From Ettlia oleoabundans (taxonomy: Eukaryota > Chlorophyta > Chlorophyceae > Chlamydomonadales), in the NCBI GenBank assembly GCA_019693395.1, contig JAAMXP010004212.1, forward strand, positions 16,184-43,632: DNA of 27,449 nt, in the 5' to 3' direction. The first letter of the stretch is position 1, and each line of letters starts with the position of its first letter. A program made the translations under genes and the position numbers. Below the pieces are notes generated by a model. The model was not told where the DNA came from. It was given only the letters and a program-made list of their open reading frames with translations, and made no database searches. Positions 1 to 10,905 of this stretch are shown here, in pieces.

Positions 1-16
1 GCGGCAAGGGCACCAA

Positions 17-301
17 TCAGCCCACCTTGAAGGCCTCCTTAGGGTTGTTGAACTGCAGCGCTGCCAGCGGCAGTGGCTCAGTCGAGGCCTGCTGCTGTTG
101 CACGGGCAGTGGGTCTGGCTCGCCCATCACTTCGGCTACTGCCTGCGCCGCTTCCTCCATGCGAGCGGGGGCCACCTCCGCCGCCAACGCCGCCTGCTGC
201 GCCGCTGCGCTGGCTTGGTGCAGGCCGGCGGCAGCCAACGCCGGAAGCAAGCGCTGGCCGCCGCCGGCCGGTGCCTGGCGCCGCAGCGCCGCGCACAGCA
301 T
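17..301 (-). CDS. Uncharacterised Ala-rich ORF, possible 3' exon
   Basis: An open frame of 94 codons with a true ATG at 301-299 and a TGA at 19-17. The product is rich in Ala and Gln, with a helical-looking middle and a less biased C-terminus ending QFNNPKEAFKVG. I recognise no family. It is the only ATG on this strand between here and the V-ATPase gene at 842, so it is either a short complete gene transcribed away from that gene or a chance ORF. A splice acceptor-like TTGACAG lies just upstream of the ATG, so it could also be a terminal exon, but I found no convincing upstream exon. The opposite frames are equally open because the stretch is GC-rich, so the assignment is weak. Confidence 0.22.
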   Translation of the reverse strand: MLCAALRRQAPAGGGQRLLPALAAAGLHQASAAAQQAALAAEVAPARMEEAAQAVAEVMGEPDPLPVQQQQASTEPLPLAALQFNNPKEAFKVG

Positions 302-841
302 TCCAGCTGAAGTGGTCTGTCAAATGGCCTGCGTAGAATTGGAGGGTGCAGAGGAAAGGGCTCAAGGCGACCAGGGTGGCTTTGGGGTGAAGCTGTGCGC
401 ACAAGGCAGCACCCGCCCAGGCGCCGGCGGGCAAAGCCCTCTTACCACACAGCGCGGCAATCGCCTGCAGCGCAACGAACCGTACAGGGTTTTGCGTTGC
501 TGTGCACACACCAGGTGTGTTTTCGGGTTTGTGCGACTCTGGTGTTGTGTCGAAAAGGGAACGGAGTTTGGCTGGATCAACAATGACAGGCAAACCGTGA
601 TCAGGGGCTAATCTATTGTGGAATAACCCAGCAACGGAGGGCGACGGGAAGCAGAGGCGGACCTGCCCGCCCTGCTGGCGAGGAAAACCTCAACAATGCT
701 AGGCGCCAGACGGCAATCCCGCACGCTAGTGAAGTTGTCCTTTGGGCGTTGATATCCTTCTCCGCCTCGTCAACGCGTGGCGAGGAATCACCTCGCGGGG
801 GCCACAACACAAGTCACCGTTCACTGACCCGCAGCGCCAAA
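302..841. other. Intergenic; likely promoter and 5' UTR of V-ATPase c gene
   Basis: No coding exon could be supported here. Long frames starting near 593 on the minus strand begin with TTG rather than ATG and match nothing recognisable. By position the stretch should hold the promoter and leader of the V-ATPase c gene that begins at 842. Confidence 0.4.
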
Positions 842-2193
842 ATGTCCAGCACGTGGAATGGAGACCAAGTGGCTCCCCTATTCGGCTACTTGGGGGCCGC
901 ATCGGCGCTGGTCTTCTCCTGTGAGTTGGGCTTGGAGCCCGGTGCGAGTTCTGCCCTCGATCGGGGCCGCCGCTGTGCCAGCACTGCAAGGCGGCGAGCT
1001 GGCTTGCGACAGGGTCGCCCTGAAGGCCGCGATCACACCTTGCACTTGCCACCCACAGGGCGCCGCCACGCGGCACCTAGCAAGGCGCTTTGACAGCTGG
1101 TGTTGGTGAGCATTGAGCAGCCCGGCTCTCTGAGTAGTTGCTAATGTTGCTGCGCTGCCTGTTTTGCTTGCTACAGGCTTTGGCGCCGCATATGGAACGG
1201 CCAAGTCGGGCGTGGGCATTGCGTCCATGGGTGTGATGCGCCCGGAGCTCGTTATGAAGTCCATCGTCCCGGTGGTCATGGCGGGTGTGCTGGGCATTTA
1301 CGGCCTCATCATTGCCGTAATCATTAGCACCAACAGTAAGTGGGCACTACCAGAGTGCCTGTTTTGGCATGCGGTCGTTGCTGCCCTGGTATCAAAAGTG
1401 TGCAGCCCCCCACCTGTACCCACTTCTCTTGTTTGCTTTTCAATGTCGCACCTTAACTTGCTACTGGCTCACGAACAACCCAGGGACCCTCCTGTCTCCC
1501 CGCATTCTCTCTGGCCTGCCTGCCCCTGTGTCTCTTTCGAATGAAAAACCACTGCTGATTGTCACGGAAACCCTGTGCACTGCTTAGTCTTTGATTTGAA
1601 GGTCTCACGTTGCCTCCCCGCTCCACCCATGCCCTGCTGCTTGCAGTCAACCAGACCGCAGATAAGGCTTACTACTTCTTCGATGGCTATGCCCACTTTG
1701 CGGCGGGGCTGGCGTGCGGGCTTGCAGGTCTGGGCGCGGGCATGGCCATCGGCATTGTGGGTGACGCCGGCGTGCGGGCCAACGCGCAGCAGCCTAAGCT
1801 GTTTGTGGGTATGATCCTCATCCTCATTTTCGCCGAGGCGCTGGCGCTGTATGGCCTGATCGGTGCGTGGCGCAGCCATGCTGTTGTTTGGGCATTTGCA
1901 TGCTGTTTGGTTGGGCGCATGGCTTATTCTACATGGGCCACCATGCTGCTGTCTGGCTGGTTCCTTAACAGTCCGGATTCCCTGCGCAGCTGCGTGTGGC
2001 ATGCATGTGTTTCAGTTTGAATAGCTCTTTCTCATACTAATCACAGCACCAGAGCTTCATCTGGTCACTACTGCACTTTCCTAAGCCACTGCGCAACGTC
2101 ATTCACACCCGCCTGCCTCTCTTTTGTGATTTCCTGCCTGCAGTGGGTATCATCCTTGCGTCCAAAGCGGGCACAGCCGCGCCCATGTCTTAA
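842..2193 (+). CDS. VMA3: V-type proton ATPase 16 kDa proteolipid subunit c
   Basis: Subunit c forms the proton-carrying ring of the V0 sector of the vacuolar H+-ATPase in endomembranes. Four exons join in frame: 842-920, 1177-1335, 1647-1862 and 2144-2193, giving 167 residues, the usual length for the family. Four hydrophobic helices are visible. Diagnostic stretches are [12 protein letters not shown] in helix 2, [17 protein letters not shown] at the start of helix 3, and [18 protein letters not shown] before helix 4. Helix 4 holds the proton-binding glutamate in [10 protein letters not shown] (about Glu143). Introns start GTGAGT, GTAAGT and GTGCGT and end in CTACAG, TTGCAG or CTGCAG. The short last exon encodes [15 protein letters not shown] and a TAA stop. 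The only alga-like oddity is a two-residue difference in the loop ([14 protein letters not shown]). Identification is close to certain; the ATG at 842 fits the family start. Confidence 0.96.
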
Positions 2194-3016
2194 TCGCGGT
2201 CTGCAGCTGCTTGTTGGCGCCTGCAAGGCTACACAGGGTTGGGTGCTGGGCTGCCTGCTTGGCGAACTCATGTGCCCTGCAAAGCTCTGGGCGGGCACCG
2301 CAGGCTACAGCTTGTGGGCCAACACTCTAGTAGCAAACCTTTGGAAAACTTGCGGCGTGATGGCCTGCATGCGAACGCTAAGCACCAATCAGTGTCACCT
2401 CCATTGTGAGTGCAGCGTGGGACAGGCTGGCTGCTGAGCACTGACTTGGGTGTTTCTGATTTCTGGCACGACCGAAGGCCTGGCGTGGCTCCCCTGCCCG
2501 CACCGCAAGGTCATTAGTTTGTTTGTTTGAAGCAGGGTGTATCAGGTCTGCCCTTTTCTCCCAACCCCAACCGCATCTGTACCGCCAACCGGGGTGGATG
2601 TTCACCTGCAAATCCGTTTGTGTAATCGGCCATTTGGATGGTGCCCTGTGCATGAATATCAGAAAAGGGAGATAATCTGACAGTGCAGAGTATGGGCGCC
2701 TGTTCAACGACACTGGAGGAGTTGATTGTCACATCAAAATGTGCGGCATGGCATGCCCGCAGCAGCCCGCTGGTGCCTGCCTGTCACTTCTTCAACCGCC
2801 GATCTATGAATCAATGGATGACGCAATTGCAGCGACCCTCGAGCAGCTTAATTTGTGCATCCAACGGCCCATTGCTGTCAACGCACGTTCCCTGTGAGCG
2901 ACCCGGTTGGACGGGCGGCCAGCAATCGACATAGCAGCCAGCGTTGCTTCCCAGTTCGTGTGTACGAGTCATAACGTGGGTTGCTCCTGAACGCGGCCGG
3001 GCGCGGCAGGGGTTGA
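2194..3016 (+). other. 3' UTR of V-ATPase c gene plus intergenic DNA
   Basis: No coding exon was found. A TGTAA at 2621-2625 matches the poly(A) signal used by many chlorophytes, but it is 428 bases past the stop, so its role is uncertain. The right end must hold the promoter and leader of the next gene. Confidence 0.35.
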
Positions 3017-6000
3017 ATGGGCCTTGGCCTCTCCTGGTGTGGGCGCTGCTCCACGTGCGCCACTGCCAAGGACAAGTTATGCGAAAGATGGCGCCGGATA
3101 CGGCTTGAATTCACTGTTGAGGTAAGAACAAGTGAGGCTGACCAAACAGCTCATTGCTCTGGTAAACGCGCTGCTGGCTGGTTCTACGCTCCTTACGAGT
3201 GTAGAATCAGGAGCAGCTACAAACAGCCTTCTGCAGGCTGGGGGAAGGCCGTCTTGCCAGGATTGCTGTCCCACCCGTTACGTGCCGCCACCTGCCGTGC
3301 TTGCAGCTCCCGCTGCTCAAAGCGCGATGGAAGCAGGTTCTCTTTGGCGCCCTGTTCCAGTATGTGCATGGTATCTTCACACAGCTAGCACACCGCATGC
3401 ATCAGCCCCAAGAAGAGCCGCTGGGTGACCTTGGCTTCCGCTTTCTGCCGGTGCGCCGACCGCTCCATGCTGGCAGGAGAAGAACCAGCACAGAGCAGCC
3501 ATCAACAGTCAAAGAGGCAGCTGGGAGGCTTCATGTGATTGTGTTTGCCAGCCTAACCAAAGCACCAATAATCCGTGGCTAGATGCACAGCCGTGTCAGC
3601 TGTGCCACTCTTGGCTCGTTGCTCCAATCTGCGTCAGGCTAACCTCCGTCGGCCGCTCTCCCGCATTTGTCCCCTGTAGGAGCTGGGCCTACAGAACGCA
3701 TGGGTCAGCGAGACCATCTTTTGGTGCCTGTTCATCCCTTTTATCTTCTGGACCTTCTCCCCTTTTGTCACCGCCCGCAAACGCTTTTACACAGCCGTGC
3801 TCTACGCTCGCCTGCTCATGGTGCTCGTCGGTGAGTGCTGCTGCCTGCACCCCAGCCTTGTGCCGCTGTGCTCTTGCATTACATGCTCTGCCAAGGCAGA
3901 CTGATAGGGGTATGCAGCAAGTCTATTGTATGGTGTATGTATTGAGTCAAGGAAAGTTGTAGGAAGTTGCAGTGGATGCAGCAGGCACAGCATGCAGCAG
4001 GTGATGACATTGTGCAGTGGGCAACAGGCAGCTGAGCTTGCACAAGCCATGTTCCTGCTGTTCAGCAAGTTAGCCGCAAGGGGGTGTTGGAGGTAGCAGC
4101 AGGAAGGAGCACAGGGCAGGCTGCAGCATTGTTACACGTGCAGCTGTGGCGAGTTAAACTTTACAGCAAGGCTCAGTCACAGCACGGAGGTCTTGGCAGC
4201 AGGAGGCAGTGTAGTGCGAGCAGTTGGCATATAAAAATTAGGGCTTGCCCAGTTCGCTGTGCCAACCCAACCTCCACAATGTGGCTGTCTTTGCGTTCTC
4301 CTGCCTTGCTGACTTGGGTTTCACATGAAGCCGGCTGCTGTGCCCGACCTGCCCCTGCTGCTGGTGCCTGTGCCTGCAGCCTGCCAGATCCTCCGCATCA
4401 TCTCCTTCACAGTCACCCAGCTGCCAGCACCCAACTACCACTGCCGGCTGGGGCGGGACACGGCGGTGCGGGAGATGCCGGAGCACTGGTGGGGGCATGT
4501 GGTGGTTGACGTGGGGCGGCAGGTGGGTGCTAAGCTGGCAGAGCTTTCCGCGAGCCTTATTGCAATTGTATGTTGTATTGTGAAGGCCTATGATGGGAGT
4601 GGAAGTTTGCATCCCATGCTAGCATCCCTGACCCTATTTGTGGCCCCTGCCTCACCCAACTGCAGGCCACCCACGGCTGTGGAGACCTCATCTTCTCCTC
4701 ACACACCACCTTTGTGCTGACAGGGGTGCTGACCTTCACAGAGTACGGGGAAACGTTGATCATTAAGGTGGGCAGGGGACATTGGCGATTCTAGGGAGGA
4801 ACGAGAGTTGTCAAGGCTGAACGAGGAAGCTCATTTGGCAGGATGTCTGGGGTTACGTGTGAGGGCAGTAGCAGCTGCATCCGGCGCCCTTGCCTGCATG
4901 CCATCCAAACATGGGCTTCGATCTCACACGAGTTACCTTCGTCATCCTTCCTCATCTTGCTGCTGCAGATCATTGCTTGGATCGGCGTGGCTTTCATGGG
5001 ACTCTGCATCATCGCCAGCCGCAAGGTAGGGTACCGCACCAGGTGGCTGGGATGGCTGCTTGCAGCAGCAGCATGTGCAGTCTCAGCTGACCCGCCGAGC
5101 CCTACGGTTGCTTTTCTTCCCTGTCTGGGTTGGCGGTTGCTTCCGTGATATGCTGTCGTCACAAGGAACTTCTTCCTTGAGCTACCAACACCACCGCCAC
5201 CAGACATGCATACACACAGGGTGTTCTGTTGCGCTTTGATTGCCACACCCTCCTTTCACCTCTCCTTGCAGCACTACTCAGTGGATGTGGTAGTGGCGTT
5301 CTACACTGTACCCCTGGTGTTCTACACCATGCACCGCCGCTGGACCACCAAGCGCCCGGTGCAGGACTACTGGTGCGTGGCACACAGTGCCATGAAGCTG
5401 TGTGGGCTACAAATTACTGTAAACGATAGGGGTGTTCCTAGGATTTCAGCCGCGTGGGTTGTTCAGTGCAAAAATGAACGGCGATGTGCTTTGCATCCAT
5501 GAACCGGTGAGGCGAGAGGTTGTTGTGTGGCTTGCGCCAGGAGGCTAGGGTTCTGGGTTGGGGTTCAACCTGTCTGCTGGTCCTGCGTGCTGTCTGGCTG
5601 CAGGCCACATCGGCCATTGCTTGGAGAGGAGGAGGTTGAAATGCAGGCGGTTGGGGACATTGAAAGCGGAGAAGATGCAAAGCTGGATGTGAGTGGGGCC
5701 TTGGATAAGGGTTGAGCTGGGGATGAAGCGGAGCTATGGGCCTCGCTGACCCCAAGCCAGTCAAGACGGGGACCACACCTGAGTTTGCTGTGTTACGCTT
5801 TGGCTGGCCGATTGCTGTGCCTGCCTGTTGTTTAGTGCCCCTCCTGCGGCAGATTTGGTTGGTGGGTACTCGTTTGCTAGCGTTCCAATTCTCATATTGT
5901 CGCTGCCACAACAACCTATCCCACCTCATTACCTGCTTCTGTCTATTATAATGCAGGTATCCAAGCAACCGTTGCTGCCACCCCTGTTGCCGGCTGTCCA

Positions 6001-6499
6001 GCAGCCAGGCCGCTCATCAGCTGGCCATAGCCGGTCAAGCAGCAGGACGCAGGCGGAGCTTAAACACGCCAGCGCCAGCATGCAGAACCTGTCGGCATCA
6101 GCTGTTGCGGCAGTGGTTGAGGAGCAGCAACGACTTACTGCGGCCAGTGGCAGCGGCGTGCGGCAGCCGCGGCCTCGCAGTATTGCGGTGATGACCGCGC
6201 CGCCGCCTGAAGCTGCATATGACTCTCACAGGTGAGCATGGCTGGGTGGTGGCACCTGTCCTCTACAGAGTGGAGCTGTGGCAATGTGTAGTCCTGCTCC
6301 ACTTGTGTTCTGCACTTCATCACCATGCCACCTTTGACTGCCTACTGGTGTACGTGCACAGTAGGATGGCGCCGTTCATTCAGCTCCTCTTATGGCACTT
6401 GTTGGGTGCAGGGAGGACAGCCCGACAACGCGCGAAAGCCGGCAAGTCAATGGCGGCTCGGCAGTTGCCCCCTTGCAGCCGAAGCAACGCGTCACATGA
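3017..6499 (+). CDS. IPCS: Inositol phosphorylceramide synthase (PAP2_C / sphingomyelin synthase family)
   Basis: The enzyme moves the phosphoinositol head group from phosphatidylinositol to ceramide in Golgi-type membranes. Ten exons join in frame: 3017-3121, 3307-3450, 3680-3830, 4380-4522, 4666-4767, 4969-5025, 5272-5372, 5604-5688, 5957-6231 and 6412-6499, giving 416 residues. Plant IPCS landmarks appear in order: WKQVLFGALFQYVHG, LGFRFLPELG, FWTFSPFV, ILRIISFTVTQLPAPNYHCR, CGDLIFSSHT (His194) and HYSVDVVVAFY (His235, Asp239). These last three residues form the His/His/Asp catalytic triad of the family. Several hydrophobic segments span the membrane. The ATG at 3017 is chosen because a TGA lies in frame directly before it and exon 1 supplies the basic LCERWRRIRLEFTVE stretch seen at the family N-terminus. 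The tail after about residue 265 is roughly 150 residues, Ser/Gln/Ala-rich and longer than I recall for plants. Function is confident; exact substrate choice is inferred from plant relatives. Confidence 0.93.
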
Positions 6500-7477
6500 G
6501 GGTTTGGCGGCAAGCTCTACACCTATGTACTCTATATCTATGAAATGTAGGGCTTTGTGGTCTCAAATCCCTACAAGGCTACAAGCAACACTTGGTAATG
6601 CTATTGTCCTGCTTTTGCTTGCCCATGGACCAGCAAAGTGAAATAAGGGCGCCTCCCCCAGAAAGTGCCAGCAGAGAGATATGTAGGGCCGTGAGACAGA
6701 TAATCCAGTGACTCATTCAGGGATCGTTTACAAGCAATTCACTTGCAACCCACGACAAGAGGCACTGCACTACCTTCTTCGCCTGTGGAAGGCATGCTGC
6801 TCTGCCTAAGCGCAAGCTGACGCAACATGCAACCGGGAGCGAGGTAGTGCCTAGCTGGATGTAGCTGAGGAGGGATTGTCGCTGGTGCTGTCGTCGCGTA
6901 GCTACAGCTCTAATGCAGTCAAATCTTTCACACAACACTGCTCAGGCTGCAATTGCTGCCATGCATCTCAAAATTGACTCAACTTCGGTGTTTGCGCGGC
7001 GGCCCCATACGTCAGCACAGCGCCGCCCTGACGCCGCCTAGGACACAACGTCCAGAGCGCGGTTGATGTTCGCGGCATCGCACAATTGAGCTCCAGATTC
7101 GTTCGTTGTACAATAAATCTAAGACGAAGAGCTTCCAGGGAAGGGACGCAGGATTGGCATGGCCATGGCGAGGCGCAGGCAGGAGGAGCAGAGGCAGAAT
7201 TGCAAGGACAAAACAAGTCGAGACGATTTAAAAACGCAATGCTTGTGTTCGTTTCGCGTTTGTCTTTCCAAACTGTCTTCATCCTCATCGTCAAGAATCC
7301 AGCACCAGCTCGGATGAGACCGAGCCCCATCTCCCCTGTCGGGCTTTGTGCTGTTTCCCCGCCCTCAACCCGGAACTCAGAGCCTGTCCACGCGAGGGCA
7401 TGGCTGCTGGAGCTGCCAGCTCGCCACCAGCAGCGACAGCACCACTGGCGACCTGAGCCTGCGCTGCCGAGGCGCCC
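6500..7477. other. Intergenic between IPCS and NAB1-like genes
   Basis: No exon could be supported. A 282-codon open frame on the minus strand (6968-7816) overlaps NAB1-like exons in antisense and resembles no protein I know, so I treat it as chance. The right part should hold the promoter and leader of the NAB1-like gene. Confidence 0.35.
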
Positions 7478-9684
7478 ATGGGGGAGCCCCAGGAGCCACA
7501 GGTGCCGGGGATGCCCTGATCTAGGATGCCAAAGCGAAAAGAGTAGCCAGGAACTCGGGAGCCGCTGCCTGCCAGTGACGACGTGTGCCGTTCTGCTGAC
7601 TTGCAGGCGACCGAGCGCAAAAACGGCACGGTCAAGTGGTTCAATAGCACAAAGGGTACGTTGGATCCAAATGCGTGCCAGGGGCCTGAGACGCCCGGCC
7701 TTCACCGAGTTGTTGCCATCCAAAGCATCGGGTGCCCACACGTTGTCCCGGCACGGTGCGGTGCAGGATACGGATTCATAACTTGTGAGGATTCGGAGGA
7801 TGAGGTGTTCGTCCACCAGGTGTGTCCAGAGTTACCTCTGGCCTGGGCTGCTCAGCACGCACTGATTGCCCTCGCCCGGTTGCCGTCTGCCGCGACGTTT
7901 TGTGCAGTAATCAACTTTGTGCTGCATTGCTGCCTGCAGAGCAACATAGAAACGACCGGCTACCGCAGCCTTAAAGAGGGCGAGGAAGTGGAGTTCGATC
8001 TAGTTGAGGCTGATGATGGCAAGAAGAAAGCTTTTCGAGTGACTGGGCCTGGGGGAGTGCCACCGCAGGTACTTAGCAAGGCAGCCAGGCAGGGGCAGAA
8101 CATGCACAAATAGGGCTGCACCGCTACTTCAGTGCACAACATTTGGAACAGTGTCAAGGTCACAGAAAGCAGCTGGGCAGTCTTGGTGTAATGTGAACTC
8201 TGCTCCGTCAGCATGCAGCACGTGCCTGTAACTTTGCCAGTGTGGAGCTTTCGCAACAGCAGCTAGGGTGCTGTGTGTGAGGGTCAGTGTCAGGTGTCTG
8301 GGGTTCAGCACGAGGATTGCAATTGGTGGGGGTGTGTTGATCTACTTCTGCGCTGTAGGTACCACGCTGCGCTGTGCTGTGCTGTCCTGCAGGGCAGCCT
8401 CCAACCGCCGCCCATGGCCCGCCAGGGCTATGGCGGCGGGCGGGGCGGGGGGCGGGGGTATGACCCAGCTTATGCAGCAGCAGCAGCAGCCGGCCCCTTT
8501 GGGCCGTTTGCGGCCGGAGGCCGCGGCGGTCCGGGACGAGGGGCCGGCGCCTACTGGGGCCCTGAGGCGTACATGGGTTACTATGGGCCCATGGGCCCTG
8601 GCGCCTATTACGCAGCAGCAGCAGCAGCTCCGCAGCCAGCCATGTACCCCCGCGGCCGCGGCGGCTACTTCCCAGGAGGAAAAAACTGGGCAGGCGCGCG
8701 GCCGCCACCCCCGGGCACGCCCGGCTTTAGCAGTGGACTGCAGGTGGGCGTGGCGTGTGGCGGGAAAGAGGGATTAGAGCTGAGAATCTGTGTGGTCACA
8801 GGCAGGCCTCTGCTACCATCTCCAGCCTTGAAACCTGCTGTGTCTAGTCAAACATTCGCAACAACAACTTTGCCAAGCAGCACTACAGCAGCAGCCATGC
8901 TGCCAGTTGCAGGGCAGCCATGCTTCATTTGAGCCAGCAGGAAGCGTCAGCAATGGCATTCTGGCATGCGCAGTGCCCATGCGACGCTCATCTTGCAGCA
9001 CACACACCGCGTCTGCGCCACAAGAGCGCCGACAGGTGCTGTGCTTTACTGTGCTGTCGCCCTGCCATGTGTGCTGTGCTATAACGGTGTGTCCTGCTAT
9101 GCCTTACGCTGTGCCTGCTGTGGTTGCAGGTCGTGGTCCACAACTTGCCTTGGGACTGCACATGGCAGCAGCTGAAGGATGCCTTCATCGCATGCGGCGA
9201 AATCGAGCGGGCAGACGTTGTATTTGACAGCCGAGGCCGCTCGCGGTGAGAAGGGTTACCTCCCTGGGCTGCCCTGCCTGCTGGCAGCTGCTGGCTGGTG
9301 GATAGGTCCACATTTCCAGGTGCAAATTTGGTGTTGTGGCATGGGTTCACGATCACTGTGCTGGGTAATTTTGCTGGTCGGGTGCCTGGACGCTGCAGCG
9401 TCGCTGGTGGGCATCGGGGTGCCTGTAAGGCCAGTATACCTGTCATTGCAGCCTTGCTTGCAAATGGCTGCTAGCAAGCCTTTGGCCTCCTCCTTCCAAC
9501 CCTCTGTGGGAGGAGAGGTGCCTCCTGCCTGCTCATCCCCCCCTCCGACGGCTCTCTTGGCTGCAGGGGTTTTGGCATTGTGCGATTCCCCAACAAGGAG
9601 GGGGCAGACAAAGCGGTCAACACGATGAACAACACCACAATCGGCGGACGGGTGGTGTCTGTGCGGATCGACCGTTTTGCCTAA
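7478..9684 (+). CDS. NAB1: NAB1-like cold-shock domain / RRM RNA-binding protein
   Basis: In Chlamydomonas, NAB1 is a cytosolic translation repressor that masks light-harvesting antenna mRNAs. Seven exons join in frame: 7478-7501, 7607-7655, 7767-7819, 7940-8068, 8393-8743, 9130-9245 and 9567-9684, giving 279 residues. An N-terminal cold-shock domain (about 12-78) carries GTVKWFNSTKGYGFIT and DEVFVHQ, the RNA-binding RNP motifs. A Gly/Arg/Tyr/Ala-rich linker (about 86-200) contains RGG-type repeats and Ala runs. A C-terminal RRM (203-279) carries VVVHNLPWDC, RSRGFGIVRF and the closing SVRIDRFA. The first exon encodes only MGEPQEPQ, matching the short NAB1 N-terminus; the ATG at 7478 is the one that splices in frame to the next exon. 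Linker length exceeds the Chlamydomonas protein. Cys212 in the RRM is at a NAB1-like position, but the residue at the second published redox site appears to be Val (about 258). Confidence 0.93.
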
Positions 9685-10905
9685 GCTTGCGCACAGCCCC
9701 ACACGGGTGCTCTGGCGCTGCCGATGGACCTGCTTTCCAAGCCTGGCTGTCGTCTGTGTCCACGTGCTGCCCCCTCTCCAGGCCTCTTGCCAAACTGCTG
9801 CACCTTGCTGGGACAGCCGCCGTATGAGCCCTTTGAGCCCATCACGGTCGTTTGCTGCTGCCTTGGCGGCGGTGTGGGGAAGGGCTCCACCCTCCACGAC
9901 TCCGCGCCGCCGCCGCTTGTGTTGCATTGCGCTGTTGGCCCGCTCGTCCGGTTGCCTGCGCAATTTCGCTGGCTGACCCTCTGCCTCGCCGCTCTTTCCT
10001 GCCTTTGCACTCTTCAGCTTGCTCCATGAGAAGAACAATCAGTCCTGCAGCTCCATAACTACTTTTCCTTAGCACCACTGCCCTGCCTCCCTGCCTTTTT
10101 TGCTGCTTCCTAATTCCTGAGCGGGCCCTGCCCTTGTTCTGTCAAGGTTGGGGCTTTCAGACGTGTGTGTCGCCTGATGGCCAGCCGAACGTCCTCGCTC
10201 CCTGCTTTGCTTGCTTCCCCAGCAAGCCCCCCTCCCTGTGCAGCACTGCTTTTTCATAACTGTGTGTACGTGTGTGCTGTGGTTAGGGTACGCATGTGCT
10301 GTCATATTTAGCAAATCTCTGCTGCCCTCGCACCCATGTAAATCCAGGCGCCAAAGCCTACCTAAGATCCCACACCCTGCTGTTTCTGTGTTGCTCTCCA
10401 CCTGGCCAGGCACTTCAAACAGGTAGTAGGTTCTGTCTAGGCAACAGAGCCTACGAGCATCTGGCATGCCTTTGAAATGGGGCTGGCAATGGAACCACCC
10501 AGCCTTTGTGAAGGCTGCAGGGCAGGCCATGATGCAGTTACAACAACTGGTTGAAGGTACAGTTGAGTGAGAGGGTCACAAAGCACCGGCTAACGGCCAG
10601 CTTTGCAGCTGGCTGATGCAATGAATGCGAGGAAAATGCTACAAAAGGGTCAGGGCAAGGGGTGTGCAGGATGCAATGCTCAAATGCAAGCGAAGCAGGA
10701 GGCAAAACAACGAGCGAATTAGAAACGGAAGCCAGGAATGAACTGCGTCCCCAAAACAAGCAAAGAACAGACTATCAAGGGGCAAGGGCCCAGTAGCTAA
10801 GCCATCAAAGGGCCAGGCAACGCTGGCCGCAAGGTGAAGACGTGTGTGCCATTGCAACTGAACACCCCCGCTCACTCCATGCCGCATGGCCAGGTATCAG
10901 CCAGC
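9685..10905. other. Convergent 3' ends of NAB1-like and SBP-box genes
   Basis: About 1.2 kb without a supportable exon. It should contain the 3' UTRs of two genes that face each other. A TGTAA at 10337-10341 could serve the plus-strand gene, but it is over 650 bases from that stop. Open frames on the minus strand around 9256-10038 overlap the last NAB1-like exon and lack family similarity. Confidence 0.35.
10538..10542 (-). promoter_or_regulatory. Candidate TGTAA poly(A) signal of SBP-box gene
   Basis: The minus strand reads TGTAA here, 364 bases past the stop of the SBP-box gene. TGTAA is the common chlorophyte polyadenylation signal. A five-base match is weak evidence by itself. Confidence 0.3.

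Noticed and set aside
78..593. A 171-codon minus-strand frame that seemed to extend the leftmost ORF upstream
   Set aside because: Its start is TTG, not ATG, and there is no ATG on that strand between 302 and 841; its frame also differs from the 17-301 ORF.
6968..7816. A 282-codon open frame on the minus strand
   Set aside because: It overlaps NAB1-like exons in antisense, resembles no family, and GC-rich coding DNA often leaves the opposite strand open.
9256..10038. A 260-codon open frame on the minus strand
   Set aside because: It covers the last exon of the NAB1-like gene and its intron in antisense, with low-complexity, unrecognisable sequence.
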